From an uncultured Alkalilimnicola sp. (GTDB lineage: Bacteria > Pseudomonadota > Gammaproteobacteria > Nitrococcales > AK92), in contig CALGAN010000015.1 in assembly GCA_937951875.1 (NCBI GenBank), positions 19,330-83,329 on the forward strand: a DNA stretch of 64,000 nucleotides, in the 5' to 3' direction. Position numbers and translations under genes: made by a program. Below the pieces are notes generated by a model. It ran no database searches and was not told where the DNA came from. It saw only the letters and a list, made by a program, of their open reading frames with translations. Below, one piece after another: positions 25,675-35,759 of this stretch; the first letter of the stretch is position 1; every line of letters starts with the position of its first letter.

Positions 25675-26684
25675 TTCGGTTGTCTCAGATTCGGGATGAG
25701 ATCGCGATCACCCGGCCGGCGGACCGTACCGGTGATCTTCACCGCGTTGCTACCGTCGAACACGCCGAAGCGCCCCTTGAACACCGGAATGTCCTCGGCG
25801 AACACGGTGACCAGCTCCGGCATCTCGATGGGAATGATGTCGCCCGGCCGCAGGTTACGCAGATCGCGCAGGCTGATGTCGACCTCGGTGAGCAGCGCGG
25901 AAATGGTCACCATGGCCGACTTCATTTCCTCGCGCAGCGAGCGGGTCCAGCGCTCGTCGACTTCGTTGCGGTCGCTCTGCACGCCGGCGTCGAGCAAATC
26001 GCGGATCGGCTCGATCATGGTGTAAGGCAGGGTGACGTGCAAATCCCCGCCGCCGCCTTCCAGCTCCACCCGGAACCGGCTCACCACCACCACCTCGGTG
26101 GGGCTGACGATGTTGGCGAACTGCGGGTTGACCTCGGAGCTCTGGTACTCGAACTCCACGTTCAGCACCGGCCCCCAGGCCTGCTTGAGGTCGATGAACG
26201 CCTGGTTGAGCACGTTGCGGATCACCCGCTGCTCGGTGGCGGTGAATTCCCGTCCCTCGATCTTGGCGAAGAACCGGCCGTCGCCGCCAAAGAAATTGTC
26301 CACCAGGATGAACACCAGCTTGGGATCGACCACGAACAAGCCGGTGCCGCGCAACGGCTGCACCTTCACCAGATTCAGGCTGGTGGGTACGTACAGGGTG
26401 TGGACGTACTCGCCGAACTTCATCATCTCCACACCGCCCACCGACACCTCCGGCGTGCGGCGCAGCATGTTGAACAGGCCGATGCGGAACAAGCGGGCGA
26501 AGCGCTCGTTGATCATCTCCAGCGTGGGCATGCGCCCACGCACGATGCGCTCCTGTGAATTGAAGTCGTAGGCGCGGACTTGGCCGTCGGGCCCCTGGTC
26601 CTGCTCGGTTTCGACCGTACCGTCGTCGATACCGTGCAGCAGCGCGTCGATCTCGTCTTGACTGAGAATGTCGTGAGTGGCCAT
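25671..26684 (-). CDS. fliM: Flagellar motor switch protein FliM
   Basis: The 337 residues start with the CheY-binding peptide (ILSQDEIDALLHGI). The middle CheC-like domain includes GGxG-type MMKFGEYVHTLYVPTSLNLV and FFGGDGRF, and the C-terminal SpoA domain ends VFAEDIPVFKGRFGVFDGSN. FliM is the switch component that passes the CheY signal to FliG. It begins two bases after fliL and overlaps fliN. Confidence 0.97.
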   Translation of the reverse strand: MATHDILSQDEIDALLHGIDDGTVETEQDQGPDGQVRAYDFNSQERIVRGRMPTLEMINERFARLFRIGLFNMLRRTPEVSVGGVEMMKFGEYVHTLYVPTSLNLVKVQPLRGTGLFVVDPKLVFILVDNFFGGDGRFFAKIEGREFTATEQRVIRNVLNQAFIDLKQAWGPVLNVEFEYQSSEVNPQFANIVSPTEVVVVSRFRVELEGGGGDLHVTLPYTMIEPIRDLLDAGVQSDRNEVDERWTRSLREEMKSAMVTISALLTEVDISLRDLRNLRPGDIIPIEMPELVTVFAEDIPVFKGRFGVFDGSNAVKITGTVRRPGDRDLIPNLRQPK

Positions 26685-26686
26685 GA

Positions 26687-27193
26687 CTACTGCATCACGA
26701 AGCCGGTGAAGTACAGATCCTCGATCCGGCCGGGCACCATACGCGTCTCCAACACCCTGTTGATCTCGTTCAGCGCTTCCTGACGCAAGGCCTGCTTGCC
26801 CTCGACCGACATCAACTGCTCATAGTTCTTGCTGCTGAGCAGCATGAGCAGGTTGTTGCGTATGACCGGCATGTGCAGCTCGACCGCCTCCTTCACTAGC
26901 GGATCCCGGGTCATGAGCTGCACGGTCACCTGCAGGAAGCCGATACGGCCTTGGCGGTCGATATTGACCACCAGGGGCGGATCCAGCGGCAGGTACAACG
27001 GCGGCCGCGCCGGCATCATCGGCGGCGCCTCGGTGTTGTAGGCGGCCGCCGGCGGCTGCCCGACCACGCCGGCGAAGAACAGCGCTGCCGTGGCCGCCGC
27101 GCCCAGCAGCAGCACCAATACCACGATGATCCCCAGCGCCAGCTTGGAAACCCCGGGTTGTTGGGGCGGCGGCGCTATCTTCGCATCCGACAT
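26687..27193 (-). CDS. fliL: Flagellar basal body protein FliL
   Basis: This 168-residue protein has one membrane helix (about 19-42: LALGIIVVLVLLLGAAATAA), a Pro-rich linker and a periplasmic stomatin-like domain (YLPLDPPLVVNIDRQGRIGF, LMTRDPLVKEAVELHMPVIR). It surrounds stator units and tunes torque. ATG 27193 was preferred to the in-frame TTG at 27208 because GAGGAG lies seven bases before it. The 119-base gap upstream holds no clear promoter. Confidence 0.93.
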   Translation of the reverse strand: MSDAKIAPPPQQPGVSKLALGIIVVLVLLLGAAATAALFFAGVVGQPPAAAYNTEAPPMMPARPPLYLPLDPPLVVNIDRQGRIGFLQVTVQLMTRDPLVKEAVELHMPVIRNNLLMLLSSKNYEQLMSVEGKQALRQEALNEINRVLETRMVPGRIEDLYFTGFVMQ

Positions 27194-27312
27194 CCAAACG
27201 CTCCTCAACGGTCAATGGCCGGCTCGCCGGGAGCCCTGCCAGGAATCCAACACCTGTGCCGCGGCGCCAATATTCCGACACCACCGCGGCGCTAGCGCCG
27301 AAACGCCGGCGC

Positions 27313-28185
27313 TTACGCGTAGTGATCGATCAGGCCACGGCCGCGACGGGGCAACGCCCCCTGCTCGGCCGCCGCCTGGTCGATCGCCGGCTCCGCGGCC
27401 CCGCCGACACCGGCGGCGGCCCGCTCGCCATCCTGATGTTGCCGCCAGCCCTGGGAGACGTTGACGTCCACCATGGTGAAGCCGCTGTCGCCGAGCATGG
27501 CGCGCAGACGCTGGCTGTCGGCTTCCAGCACCTCGCGGGTGAGCGGATGCTGGGCGCTGATGGTGACACTGGCCTGATCGTCCTTGATCGACAAGGAAAT
27601 CTCCAGCGGCCCGAGCTCGGCCGGCTCCAGCTGGATGCGCGCCTGCTGCACATCCTGCCGCACCAGCCAGGTCAAGCGCTCGCCCAGCGCTTGCGAGAAA
27701 TCCGGATGCTGCACCGGCGTCCGCAGCGTGAACTCCGGCACATCGCCCCGCAGCTCGCGATTTTCGGCGGCACGCGCGCCGGCATTCTGCAGCAGCGCCG
27801 CCATGCCGTCGCCGGCGGTCGGCTCGATCGTGACCGCCGCCTCCTCCCCGGCCGCGAACGACGCCGCCTCCTGGCGGCCGGCGTCGATCAGCGCGCCCAG
27901 CAAAGCCAACGGGTCCTGACCCGCCTCGCCCGCGGCCGCGGCCAGCTCGGCCAGCTCGGCCAGCTCGGCCGGCGCGGTCGCCGGCGCCGCCAGCGGCATC
28001 AGATTGAACGCATGCCGTTCGAGCCAGGCCAGCAGATCCTCGGGGGACAGCGTCTGCGCCTCGTCCGGCAACAGTCCCCGCAACGTCTGCAGGAAATCGC
28101 CGGACCCGCCGCTCTTGACGCCGTCGCCGGCGAGGGTATCGAGGGCCCCCTGCAGATTGGCTTGCAAGCCGGTACTGGCAATCAT
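27313..28185 (-). CDS. fliK: Flagellar hook-length control protein FliK
   Basis: The 290-residue protein is short for the family. Its N-terminal ruler part is Ala/Leu/Glu rich with the repeated segment AELAELAELAAA. The conserved C-terminal switch domain (about 165-255) has ERLTWLVRQDVQQARIQLEP, LGPLEISLSIKDDQASVTIS and the LREML-like LRAMLGDSGF. FliK is secreted during hook growth and then triggers FlhB to change substrate. The tail ends RGLIDHYA. A second FliK-like gene is at 5960-7033. Confidence 0.92.
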   Translation of the reverse strand: MIASTGLQANLQGALDTLAGDGVKSGGSGDFLQTLRGLLPDEAQTLSPEDLLAWLERHAFNLMPLAAPATAPAELAELAELAAAAGEAGQDPLALLGALIDAGRQEAASFAAGEEAAVTIEPTAGDGMAALLQNAGARAAENRELRGDVPEFTLRTPVQHPDFSQALGERLTWLVRQDVQQARIQLEPAELGPLEISLSIKDDQASVTISAQHPLTREVLEADSQRLRAMLGDSGFTMVDVNVSQGWRQHQDGERAAAGVGGAAEPAIDQAAAEQGALPRRGRGLIDHYA

Positions 28186-28248
28186 CTCTCGCTCCCGTGG
28201 CGCTCTTCGTTTAGCGCCATCTTTGCAAGGAACGGGCCAGGCGCGCGT

Positions 28249-28692
28249 TCACTCCAGATCCGGGCCGCGCCGCCGCAGCGCCAGCTCGTCGGTCTGACGC
28301 TGGCCGCGGCGCTCGTCGGCGCGCTGCTCCTCCTGCCGATAGCGCTCCACCACCTTATCCATGGCGCGGGCGCGCCCCAGCTGCTCCATCCACACCAACC
28401 GCAGGCGCTCGGTGTCGGCCTCGACCTGCCGGATCACTTCCTGCTGATGGCGAATGGCGGCGTCGATCCGGGCGAGGAACGCGTTGTAGTCGCGCAGCCG
28501 AAACCCATCCATACCGGCGCTGCCGCTGGCGGTGCGCTGATTCAGGTAGTCCTCGCGAAACGCCGCGAGCTGCTCCAGGCGCTGGCGCTGCGCCGCGCTG
28601 CGGTCGCGCGCTTCGGCGTAGGCCTTGGCGGCGGCGTTGGCGCGCTCCTCGGCCAGTTTCTGCACGGGCAACATGCGTTGCGAGCGGGTCAC
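28249..28692 (-). CDS. fliJ: Flagellar export chaperone/coupling protein FliJ
   Basis: The 147 residues are almost entirely coiled coil, rich in Arg, Glu, Gln and Ala, as is normal for FliJ. The protein inserts in the FliI hexamer like the gamma stalk of F-type ATPases and moves chaperones. The start is GTG 28692 with GGAGG seven bases upstream. It follows fliI by 86 bases. Confidence 0.9.
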   Translation of the reverse strand: MTRSQRMLPVQKLAEERANAAAKAYAEARDRSAAQRQRLEQLAAFREDYLNQRTASGSAGMDGFRLRDYNAFLARIDAAIRHQQEVIRQVEADTERLRLVWMEQLGRARAMDKVVERYRQEEQRADERRGQRQTDELALRRRGPDLE

Positions 28693-28778
28693 CCGTCCAC
28701 CTCCGATTTAGTGCGAATATCGAATTGTACGGAAACGCCAATCCATCGCGCGCGGCCCCGGGGCGCCACGGTCGCCGG

Positions 28779-30131
28779 TCAACGGCCGAGCAGCTCGACC
28801 AGATCGTTCAGGCTCTCCTCGAAGCTCTTCTTTTCCGCAACGTCCTGGCGCAGGAAATTCCTCAGCAGCGGCTGCATGGCGATGGCCTCGTCGATGGCCG
28901 GATCCGAGCCCTTCTGATAGGCGCCGACGCTGATCAGATCCTGATTCTGGCGAAACAGCGAGTACAACTGCTTGAAACGCTGGACCAGCTTGCGGTGCGA
29001 GGGTTCGGTGATATTGATCATGGCGCGCGACACCGACTGCTCGATGTCGATCGCCGGATAATGGCCCTGGTCGGCCAGCGCCCGCGACAGCACGATGTGG
29101 CCGTCGAGAATACCGCGGGCGGCGTCGGCGATCGGGTCGTTCTGATCGTCGCCCTCGGCCAGCACCGTGTAGAAGGCGGTGATCGAGCCGCCGCCCTGCG
29201 GGCCGTTGCCGGCGCGCTCAACCAGCTTCGGCAGCTTGGCGAACACCGACGGCGGATAGCCCTTGGTGGTGGGCGGCTCGCCGATGGCCAGTCCGATTTC
29301 GCGCTGGGCCTGGGCGAAGCGGCTGAGCGAATCCATCAGCAGCAGCACCTGCTTGCCCTGGTCGCGGAAGTACTCGGCGATGGCGGTGGCGAGCATGGCG
29401 CCATGCAGCCGCATCAGCGGCGATTCATCGGCCGGGGCGGCCACCACCACCGCGCGCTGCCGCCCCTCCTCGCCGAGAATGTCCTCGATGAACTCCTTGA
29501 CCTCGCGGCCGCGCTCGCCGATCAGGCCCACCACCACCACATCGGCGTTGGTGTAGCGGGTCATCATGCCCAGCAGCACCGATTTACCGACGCCGGTGCC
29601 GGCGAACAGGCCCATGCGCTGGCCGCGGCCGACCGTGAGCAGGCCATTGATGGCCCGCACGCCGACGTCCAGCGGCGTGCGGATCGGCGCCCGCGCCAGT
29701 GGATTGATCGGCCGCCCGACCAGCGGAAGCGCCACTTCCGTCTCCAGCGGCCCGAGTCCGTCCAGCGGCCGGCCGGCGCCGTCCAGCACGCGCCCCAGCA
29801 CGTTCGGACCGATCCGCACGGCCGAGGCGCCGGTCAGCGGCCTGACCCGGGCATTGGGGGTGAGGCCGTGCATCTCGCCGCTCGGCATCAGGTACAGCCG
29901 CTCGCCGGAGAAGCCCACCACCTCGGCTTCCAGGCCCTGGCCGTCGACGGTCTCGATCCGGCAGCGGGCGCCGACCGGCGCGGTGCAGCCCTCGGCCTCC
30001 AACGTCAGGCCGACCATGCGGCGCAGCACCCCCTCGACCTCCAGCGCCGGCCGCCGCACCTTCTCCTGGCGGCGCTTGAGGCGGGCCAGCCATTCGCTGG
30101 CGCGCGAGCTGTCGGGCGCGTTCTCGCTCAT
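28779..30131 (-). CDS. fliI: Flagellar export ATPase FliI
   Basis: The 450-residue F1-beta-like ATPase has P-loop GTGVGKSV (about 178-185), the catalytic region [14 protein letters not shown], Walker [19 protein letters not shown], and the family strip [16 protein letters not shown]. It energises unloading of chaperone-substrate complexes at the export gate. It begins two bases after fliH, its negative regulator, in the order fliG-fliH-fliI-fliJ. Confidence 0.97.
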   Translation of the reverse strand: MSENAPDSSRASEWLARLKRRQEKVRRPALEVEGVLRRMVGLTLEAEGCTAPVGARCRIETVDGQGLEAEVVGFSGERLYLMPSGEMHGLTPNARVRPLTGASAVRIGPNVLGRVLDGAGRPLDGLGPLETEVALPLVGRPINPLARAPIRTPLDVGVRAINGLLTVGRGQRMGLFAGTGVGKSVLLGMMTRYTNADVVVVGLIGERGREVKEFIEDILGEEGRQRAVVVAAPADESPLMRLHGAMLATAIAEYFRDQGKQVLLLMDSLSRFAQAQREIGLAIGEPPTTKGYPPSVFAKLPKLVERAGNGPQGGGSITAFYTVLAEGDDQNDPIADAARGILDGHIVLSRALADQGHYPAIDIEQSVSRAMINITEPSHRKLVQRFKQLYSLFRQNQDLISVGAYQKGSDPAIDEAIAMQPLLRNFLRQDVAEKKSFEESLNDLVELLGR

Positions 30132-30133
30132 GG

Positions 30134-30877
30134 CTACCCCGCCGCGTCCTCGGCGCGCTCGCCGCCCAGCAGATCGCGGGCGAGCGCCGCCAGCCGCCGC
30201 TCCAGCGTGGCGTCGATATGGCTGCTGGAGGTCAGCACCCGGCAGCCGCCGCGGCTGAGCGTGGGATCCTCCACCAGCTGCCAGGCCGGCGCCTCACCCT
30301 CCCCCAGTGTCTCGCGCAGGAAACGGGCGTCGTCCGGATGCACATGGACCTTCACCTCGCGCGCGCCGACCGGCAGCAGCGCCACGGCCTCCCGCACGCA
30401 GGCCAGGATCTCGCCCGGCTGGGTCTGCAGCTCGCGGCGGATGATCTGGCTGGCCAGCAGCATGGTCATGCGCACCAGCTCGTCCTCGACCGCGTCATCA
30501 AGTTCGCGCAGCGGCGCCGCCAGGGTATCGAGCATGCGCTTGAAGCGCGCCGCCAGCTCCCGTCCTTCCCGCTGCGCCTCGGCCTGGCCGTCGCGGCGGC
30601 CGGCCTCCACGCCTTCGGCATGGCCGGCGGCGAAACCTTCCTGGTGACCAGCGGCGAAGCCCTCCTGCTTGCCGAGGGCGAAGCCCTCGTCGTAGGCGCG
30701 CTGCTGCAGCGCTTCGATCTCCGCCACGCTCGGAACCGGAGGCGCTTCCTCGACGGGCTGCGCCACCGGTTCCTCGACCGCCGGCGCGGGCGCCGGCCGC
30801 GGCTCGTCCACCGACGGCAGCTCCCAGCGGCTGAACGCCTCGCCTTCTACGCCGCGAATGATCTTCTGAATGGCCAT
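30134..30877 (-). CDS. fliH: Flagellar assembly protein FliH
   Basis: The 247 residues are an N-terminal Pro/Val/Glu-rich part with Trp19 in the ring-docking segment, a helical region with GxxxG repeats ([20 protein letters not shown] and on, about 73-105), and the V-type E-subunit-like C-terminus ([34 protein letters not shown]). It tethers FliI to the C-ring. The GxxxG repeat run is characteristic of FliH. The ATG is fused with the fliG stop (TGATG). Confidence 0.95.
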   Translation of the reverse strand: MAIQKIIRGVEGEAFSRWELPSVDEPRPAPAPAVEEPVAQPVEEAPPVPSVAEIEALQQRAYDEGFALGKQEGFAAGHQEGFAAGHAEGVEAGRRDGQAEAQREGRELAARFKRMLDTLAAPLRELDDAVEDELVRMTMLLASQIIRRELQTQPGEILACVREAVALLPVGAREVKVHVHPDDARFLRETLGEGEAPAWQLVEDPTLSRGGCRVLTSSSHIDATLERRLAALARDLLGGERAEDAAG

Positions 30878-31893
30878 CAGATGTAGGCCTCACCCGCGCC
30901 GCCCAGCGCCAGCTGACCGGCATCGGCCAAGCGCTTGGCGATATTGAGAATTTCCTTCTGCGCCGCCTCGACATCCGAGAGCCGCACCGGCCCCTTGGCC
31001 TGCAGGTCGTCGGCGAGCATTTCGGCGGCGCGCCTGGAGAGGTTCTTGAAGATCTTCTGCCGCAGCTGATCGTCGGCACCCTTGAGGGCGACCACCAGCA
31101 TGTCGCCGCTGACTTCGCGCAGCAGCAGCTGGATGCCGCGGTCGTCGACGTCCTTGAGGTCGTCGAACACGAACATGAGATCCTGGATCTTCTGCGACAG
31201 ATCGGCGTCGACCTCGGCGATCTGCTCCATGATCCGCGACTCCACGCTGGAGTCGAGGTAATTGAGGATGCTGGCCGCGGCCTGCGGTCCGCCCAGCGAC
31301 GAGGACTTGAGCCGCTGCTGGCCGGAGAACTGGCGCTCCATGATCTCGTCCAGCTCCTGCAGGGCAGCCGGCTGCACGCCCTCCAGCGTGGCGATGCGCA
31401 TGACGATGTCATGGCGTATCCGCTCGGGCAGCTCGTTGAGCACCTGCGCGGCCTGGTCGGGATCGAGATAGGACAGCACGATGGCGATGATCTGCGGATG
31501 CTCCAGGCGGATCATCTCCGCGATGGTGCGGCCGTCCATCCACTTCAGCTGCTCCAGGCCGCGGTTGGTGCCGCCCATCACGATGCGGTCGATGATGGTA
31601 TTGGCCTTGTCCTCGCCCAGCGCCTTGATCAGCACCTTGCGGATGTATTCGGTGTTGCCCACGCCCAGGCCCGTCTGCTCGGAGACGGTGGCGACGAACT
31701 GCTGGACCACGCTGGTGACCTGCTCGCGGCTGATGTTCTTCAGCGCGGTCATGGCGGTGCCGATCTTGTGCACCTCCTTGGGCCCGAGATGGCGGAGAAT
31801 GGACGCCGCCTCATCCTCGCCCAAGCTCATGAGGAAGATCGCGGCGCGGTCGGCGCCGGTCAGTTTGCCGCTTTGCCTGCTCTTCTCACTCAT
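30877..31893 (-). CDS. fliG: Flagellar motor switch protein FliG
   Basis: The 338-residue rotor protein has N, middle and C domains. The middle EHPQ motif is present (LEHPQIIAIVLSYLDP). The C-terminal torque helix contains the charged residues that meet MotA/MotC (IQDLMFVFDDLKDVDDRGIQ), and the protein ends with a helical cap (SRRAAEMLADDLQAKG). FliG couples stators to the MS-ring and switches direction. It overlaps fliF by eight bases. Confidence 0.97.
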   Translation of the reverse strand: MSEKSRQSGKLTGADRAAIFLMSLGEDEAASILRHLGPKEVHKIGTAMTALKNISREQVTSVVQQFVATVSEQTGLGVGNTEYIRKVLIKALGEDKANTIIDRIVMGGTNRGLEQLKWMDGRTIAEMIRLEHPQIIAIVLSYLDPDQAAQVLNELPERIRHDIVMRIATLEGVQPAALQELDEIMERQFSGQQRLKSSSLGGPQAAASILNYLDSSVESRIMEQIAEVDADLSQKIQDLMFVFDDLKDVDDRGIQLLLREVSGDMLVVALKGADDQLRQKIFKNLSRRAAEMLADDLQAKGPVRLSDVEAAQKEILNIAKRLADAGQLALGGAGEAYI

Positions 31894-33616
31894 CTTCGGA
31901 CAACCAGCTCTTCACCACGTTGGCCGCCACGGTCGGATCCTGGTTCACCACCTGCCGCGCCATCATCAGCGCTTCCTCATACGAGCTCGACGTCAGCCCC
32001 AGCAGCTGCGGTTGCTGCTCGACCGGGAGCGGCTCCTGCTCCGGTGCCGCCAGCTGCGGCGTCTCCTCGCCGCCCTCGAGCAGCGGCTGCTCGGTCTGCT
32101 CCTCCTGCTGCGCCGGCTGCTCCTCCTTCTGCGCCGGCTTGTCGCCGCCCAGCAGGGTGCGAACGATGGGCGCGATCACCTTCAGCACCAGGACCAGGGC
32201 GACCAGGGTAGCCAGCGCCAATTTGCCGACTTCCCACGCCTGCGGCTGCTCGTACCACGGCACCCTCGGACCGTCCAGACCGTCGCCCTGGAAGGCGGCG
32301 TTCATGACGCTGATGCTGTCGCCGCGGCGCGGGTCGAAGCCCACCGCCTCGCGCACCAGAGCGGTGATCTGATCCAGCTCGACCTGGGACAGCGGCTCAC
32401 GCGTGACATTGCCGTCGGCGTCGACCACGGTTTTCTGATCGACCAGCACCGCCACCGACAAGCGCTCGATGGTGCCGACCGGCGCCTTGGTATGGCGAAC
32501 CGTCTTGGTGACCTCGAAGTTGCGCGTGGCGCTGCTGCTTTCCTTGGTGACCACCGGCTCGCGGTACAGCTGATCCGGCGAGGTCTGGCCGGGCGCCAGG
32601 GTGCCGGCCTGCGGCGGCTGGTTGGTGAGGGCGCCGGGAACGCCGCGCGCCATGTCGTCCTCGCGCGTGCGCTCCTCGTTGAGCTGCTCGCTGCGCAGCG
32701 CCGTGCCGTTGGGATCGTACAGCTCCTGGGTGCTTTCCTCGTGCGCGAAGTTGACCCGCGCGCTGACCTGGGCCCGTACCCGGCCGGCGCCGACCACCGG
32801 CGCCAGCAGATTCTCGATGCGCCGCACATAAGCCTCTTCCAGGGCCTGCCGGTACTCGAGCTGGGCGGCGGTGGCATCCGCCATCGTGCTGTCTTCCTTG
32901 CGCGTCAGCAGCCGGCCGCGCTGGTCGACCACGGTGACGTTCTCGTGGGTGAGCTCCGGCACGCTGCTGGCGACCATGTGCACGATAGCCGCCACCTGCC
33001 CCTCGGTCAGGCCGCGGCCCGACGCCAGGGTCACCACCACCGAGGCGGTCGGCACATTGCGCTCGCGGATGAACACCGACTGCTTGGGCACCGCCAGGTG
33101 CACGCGCGCGCTCTCCACCCCGTGGAGAGTGGCGATCGAGCGCGCCAGCTCGGTCTCCAGCGCCCGCTGGAAGCGAGCGTTCTCCATGAACTGGCTGGTA
33201 CCGAAGCCCTGCTCTTTCTGCAGTGCCTCGAAGCCGGCGGCGCCAGTGCCCTTGGGCAGGCCCTGGCTGGCCATCTGCAACCGCACGCGGGCCAGATCCT
33301 TGGCCGGCACCCGGATCGTGCCGCCGGTGTCGTCGAGCTTGTACGCCACCCCTGCCGCCTGCAGCGCCTCGACCACGGCGGCGGCGTCCTGCTCCGACAG
33401 CTTGCTGTAGAGGGGACGGTACTCGGGCTCCTGCGCCCACAGGAACAGCAGCACACCGACCGCGACCGACGCCACCAGCCCCGCCACCAAGCCGAGCTTG
33501 CGCAGCGTCTGCGGATCCAGCCGCGACTTGAGCTGAGCCAGCAGCGGCAGCTTGCCCTCGCCGCCGGCGTTGCCGTCGTCGTTGGTGGTAGTCAGTGAAT
33601 TCGCCGCGTCGGCCAT
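31886..33616 (-). CDS. fliF: Flagellar MS-ring protein FliF
   Basis: The 576 residues have two membrane helices (LGLVAGLVASVAVGVLLFLW near 40, and LALATLVALVLVLKVIAPIV near 470), enclosing periplasmic ring-building motifs (YRPLYSKLSEQDAAAVVEAL, LARSIATLHGVESARVHLAV). The C-terminal cytoplasmic tail ends AANVVKSWLSEDE, which binds FliG. The N-terminal tail before the first helix is long and polar. It is the base on which the flagellum is built and the target of FlhF. It lies 25 bases after fliE. Confidence 0.97.
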   Translation of the reverse strand: MADAANSLTTTNDDGNAGGEGKLPLLAQLKSRLDPQTLRKLGLVAGLVASVAVGVLLFLWAQEPEYRPLYSKLSEQDAAAVVEALQAAGVAYKLDDTGGTIRVPAKDLARVRLQMASQGLPKGTGAAGFEALQKEQGFGTSQFMENARFQRALETELARSIATLHGVESARVHLAVPKQSVFIRERNVPTASVVVTLASGRGLTEGQVAAIVHMVASSVPELTHENVTVVDQRGRLLTRKEDSTMADATAAQLEYRQALEEAYVRRIENLLAPVVGAGRVRAQVSARVNFAHEESTQELYDPNGTALRSEQLNEERTREDDMARGVPGALTNQPPQAGTLAPGQTSPDQLYREPVVTKESSSATRNFEVTKTVRHTKAPVGTIERLSVAVLVDQKTVVDADGNVTREPLSQVELDQITALVREAVGFDPRRGDSISVMNAAFQGDGLDGPRVPWYEQPQAWEVGKLALATLVALVLVLKVIAPIVRTLLGGDKPAQKEEQPAQQEEQTEQPLLEGGEETPQLAAPEQEPLPVEQQPQLLGLTSSSYEEALMMARQVVNQDPTVAANVVKSWLSEDE

Positions 33617-33641
33617 CTCTCAACCTCTGCCTGGGCGCCGG

Positions 33642-33965
33642 CTAGATCTGCATCCGGGAGATTTCCTGATAGGCCTCGAGCAAGCGATTGCGCACCTGCT
33701 TGACGGCCTCGAACCCCACCCGCGCCTTCTGCATCGCCACCATCACCTCGGTCAGCGACACATCCTCGCCGCGCAGGAAGGCGTCGGCTTTCTGACCGGA
33801 TTCGTTCTGCATGCGGTTGACGCTGACCACGGCGTCCTTGAGCACATCGGCGAAACTGGGCGCGGGTACGGCCTCGGCTTCCGGCTTGACGGTCGGCGCG
33901 GCGCTGGCCTGGGCCGCCATCGCCCGCATCTGCGCCAGCAGCTGGTTCATCTGATACGTGTTCAT
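33642..33965 (-). CDS. fliE: Hook-basal body adaptor FliE
   Basis: The 107-residue, mainly helical protein carries the family's C-terminal signature: FADVLKDAVVSVNRMQNESG, LTEVMVAMQKARVGFEAVKQ, VRNRLLEAYQEISRMQI. FliE joins the MS-ring/export pore to the proximal rod. It is the first gene of the fliEFGHIJ string and follows a sigma-54 promoter with a 24-base leader carrying GAGG. Confidence 0.95.
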   Translation of the reverse strand: MNTYQMNQLLAQMRAMAAQASAAPTVKPEAEAVPAPSFADVLKDAVVSVNRMQNESGQKADAFLRGEDVSLTEVMVAMQKARVGFEAVKQVRNRLLEAYQEISRMQI

Positions 33966-34000
33966 CGCCTGCCTCGCATAGCGTTGCTGGCGATGCCCTA

Positions 34001-34016
34001 TGCAGATTCCGGGCCA
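34001..34016 (-). promoter_or_regulatory. Sigma-54 promoter of fliE
   Basis: The minus strand reads TGGCCCGGAATCTGCA, with GG and GC separated by exactly ten bases. The predicted start is near 33990, 25 bases before the fliE ATG. The activator gene fleQ lies directly upstream. Confidence 0.82.
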
Positions 34017-34082
34017 AGCCTCGCAAATGGCGCGAACGCGTGGCGGCGGGCGGCGTGGCGCGCTTTTCCGACGGCACCGGCG

Positions 34083-35633
34083 TCAAGCTTCCGTCGCTTC
34101 GTCCTCGAAACGCTGGATGCCGTATTTGCGCAGCTTCTCGACCAGGGTGGTACGGCGCAGCCCCAGCAGCTTGGCGGCCTGCGCCACCACGCCGCCGGCT
34201 TCGTCCAGCGCCTGGCGGATCAGTCCCACTTCCAGCTCGGCGAGGAATTCCTTGAGATCGATGCCGCCATTGCGCCAATCGACCGACGGCAAGGCGAAGC
34301 CCGGCTTGGCCACGGCGACCGGCGCCGGCGTGAATACCGCTTGCGGCTCGGGCTCGCGCGCCACCGCCGGCTCGGCGGCAACCGCCGCGAGCGCGGCCCG
34401 CGGCGGTTCGGGCTCCGGCTCGTGTTCAGGCTCGGGCTCGATCAGCGCGGTCGCCAACTGCACCGGCAGCGTCAAAGAATCGGCTTCGACCAGTCCCTGC
34501 GGGCGGAATTTCTCCGGCAGATCCTCCAGCTGCACCTCGCCGTACGGACAGAGGATTGCCAGCCGCTCGACCAGGTTGGCCAGCTCGCGCACGTTGCCCG
34601 GCCAGTGGTATTGGCTCAGCGCCGACAGCGCCGCTGCCGAGAAACGCACCGCGCCGCGCCCGGATTCCTCGATGCGCCGCACCAGCTCCTCCACAAGGAC
34701 CGGAATGTCACCGGGGCGGTTACGCAGCGGCGGCAGCTCGATGGGGAACACGTTCAGCCGGTAGTAGAGATCCTCGCGGAACAGCCCCTCGCTGATGCGG
34801 GCCTCGAGATTGCGGTGGGTGGCGGCGATGATGCGCACGTCCGCCTCGATGGTCCTGTTGCTGCCGACCCGCTCGAAGCAGCGCTCCTGCAGCACACGCA
34901 GCAGCTTGACCTGCATGTGCAGGCTCATGTCGCCGATCTCGTCCAGGAACAGGGTGCCACCCTGGGCCAGCTCGAAGCGGCCCTGGCGAGCGCTGATGGC
35001 GCCGGTGAACGCGCCCTTCTCGTGGCCGAACAGCTCGCTCTCCAGCAGATCGGCGGGAATGGCGCCGCAGTTGATCGGCACGAACGGCTTGCCGGCGCGC
35101 GCCGACAGCGCATGGATGTTGCGCGCCACCACCTCCTTGCCGGTGCCCGATTCGCCGAGGATCAACACATTGGCGTCGCTGGGCGCCACTTGGGCGATGA
35201 GCTTCTGCACGCGCTGCATCGCCACGCTCTGGCCCACCAGCCGCGGTAGGCCGGCGCGGCGCGGCGCGCGCTCGCGACTCTGGGAGTTGTGACTCAGGGC
35301 TTGCCGCAGCGCGGCCGACAACTGCGCCTGCTTCAGCGGCAACTGCAACGTGCCGAGCACGCTGGCGCTGGCGGTCGCCTGGTTGAGCCGCCCCACCCCG
35401 GGCGGCGCCAGCAGGAACACCGGCAGGTCCGGCGCCTGATCCCACAGCCTGGCCAGCGCCTTTTGCCACGGTCCTTCGACGTGCTCCGCCACGACCAGCG
35501 CCAGGGCCGCCTGCACGTTGGCGAACTCGGCCTGGAACGGCAGTACGCAGGCGTCATGATCGAGAAAACGCACCACCGCCTCGATCCCCGCGGCACGTGC
35601 GGGATCGGAGTCGACAACCAGGACTTTGACCAA
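34083..35633 (-). CDS. fleQ: Flagellar master regulator FleQ (sigma-54 activator)
   Basis: The 516 residues are an N-terminal degenerate receiver-like FleQ domain (about 1-115: [20 protein letters not shown]), the AAA+ domain with P-loop GESGTGKE (160-167) and GAFTGA loop (207-212), then an Ala/Pro/Glu-rich linker and a Fis-type helix-turn-helix ([20 protein letters not shown]). It opens sigma-54 promoters, and in Pseudomonas responds to cyclic di-GMP and is restrained by FlhG. The start is uncertain: TTG 35633 has GGGAG eight bases upstream and matches the family's N-terminus; GTG 35660 is also in frame. No fleS/fleR genes follow; fliE is next. Confidence 0.93.
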   Translation of the reverse strand: MVKVLVVDSDPARAAGIEAVVRFLDHDACVLPFQAEFANVQAALALVVAEHVEGPWQKALARLWDQAPDLPVFLLAPPGVGRLNQATASASVLGTLQLPLKQAQLSAALRQALSHNSQSRERAPRRAGLPRLVGQSVAMQRVQKLIAQVAPSDANVLILGESGTGKEVVARNIHALSARAGKPFVPINCGAIPADLLESELFGHEKGAFTGAISARQGRFELAQGGTLFLDEIGDMSLHMQVKLLRVLQERCFERVGSNRTIEADVRIIAATHRNLEARISEGLFREDLYYRLNVFPIELPPLRNRPGDIPVLVEELVRRIEESGRGAVRFSAAALSALSQYHWPGNVRELANLVERLAILCPYGEVQLEDLPEKFRPQGLVEADSLTLPVQLATALIEPEPEHEPEPEPPRAALAAVAAEPAVAREPEPQAVFTPAPVAVAKPGFALPSVDWRNGGIDLKEFLAELEVGLIRQALDEAGGVVAQAAKLLGLRRTTLVEKLRKYGIQRFEDEATEA

Positions 35634-35747
35634 CGCAGAGTCTCCCAAGCGGGCTCGCACTGCTTCGGACGTCCTGTCCTGGCCACAGCTATTGTTGTGG
35701 CAAGCCCACAGTTTGTTGTTATCCTGTCAAGAAACCGACGGTACCCA

Positions 35748-35759
35748 AGGGTTAACCCT
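35748..35759. promoter_or_regulatory. 12-bp perfect palindrome upstream of fleQ
   Basis: AGGGTTAACCCT is a perfect palindrome about 115 bases before the fleQ start. On the minus strand a TTGACT overlaps its upstream flank, and a TTGACA occurs nearer the gene (35725-35730). It is a candidate operator for the fleQ promoter; the binding protein is unknown. Confidence 0.45.

Noticed and set aside
27282..27300. Palindrome GGCGCTAGCGCC near the end of the fliL-fliK gap
   Set aside because: It lies in very GC-rich sequence between two genes of one operon and has no promoter beside it; chance is likely.
27194..27312. Sigma-54-like GGCACAGGTGTTGG before fliL
   Set aside because: The -12 dinucleotide is GG instead of GC, and the transcript from fliE likely continues here.
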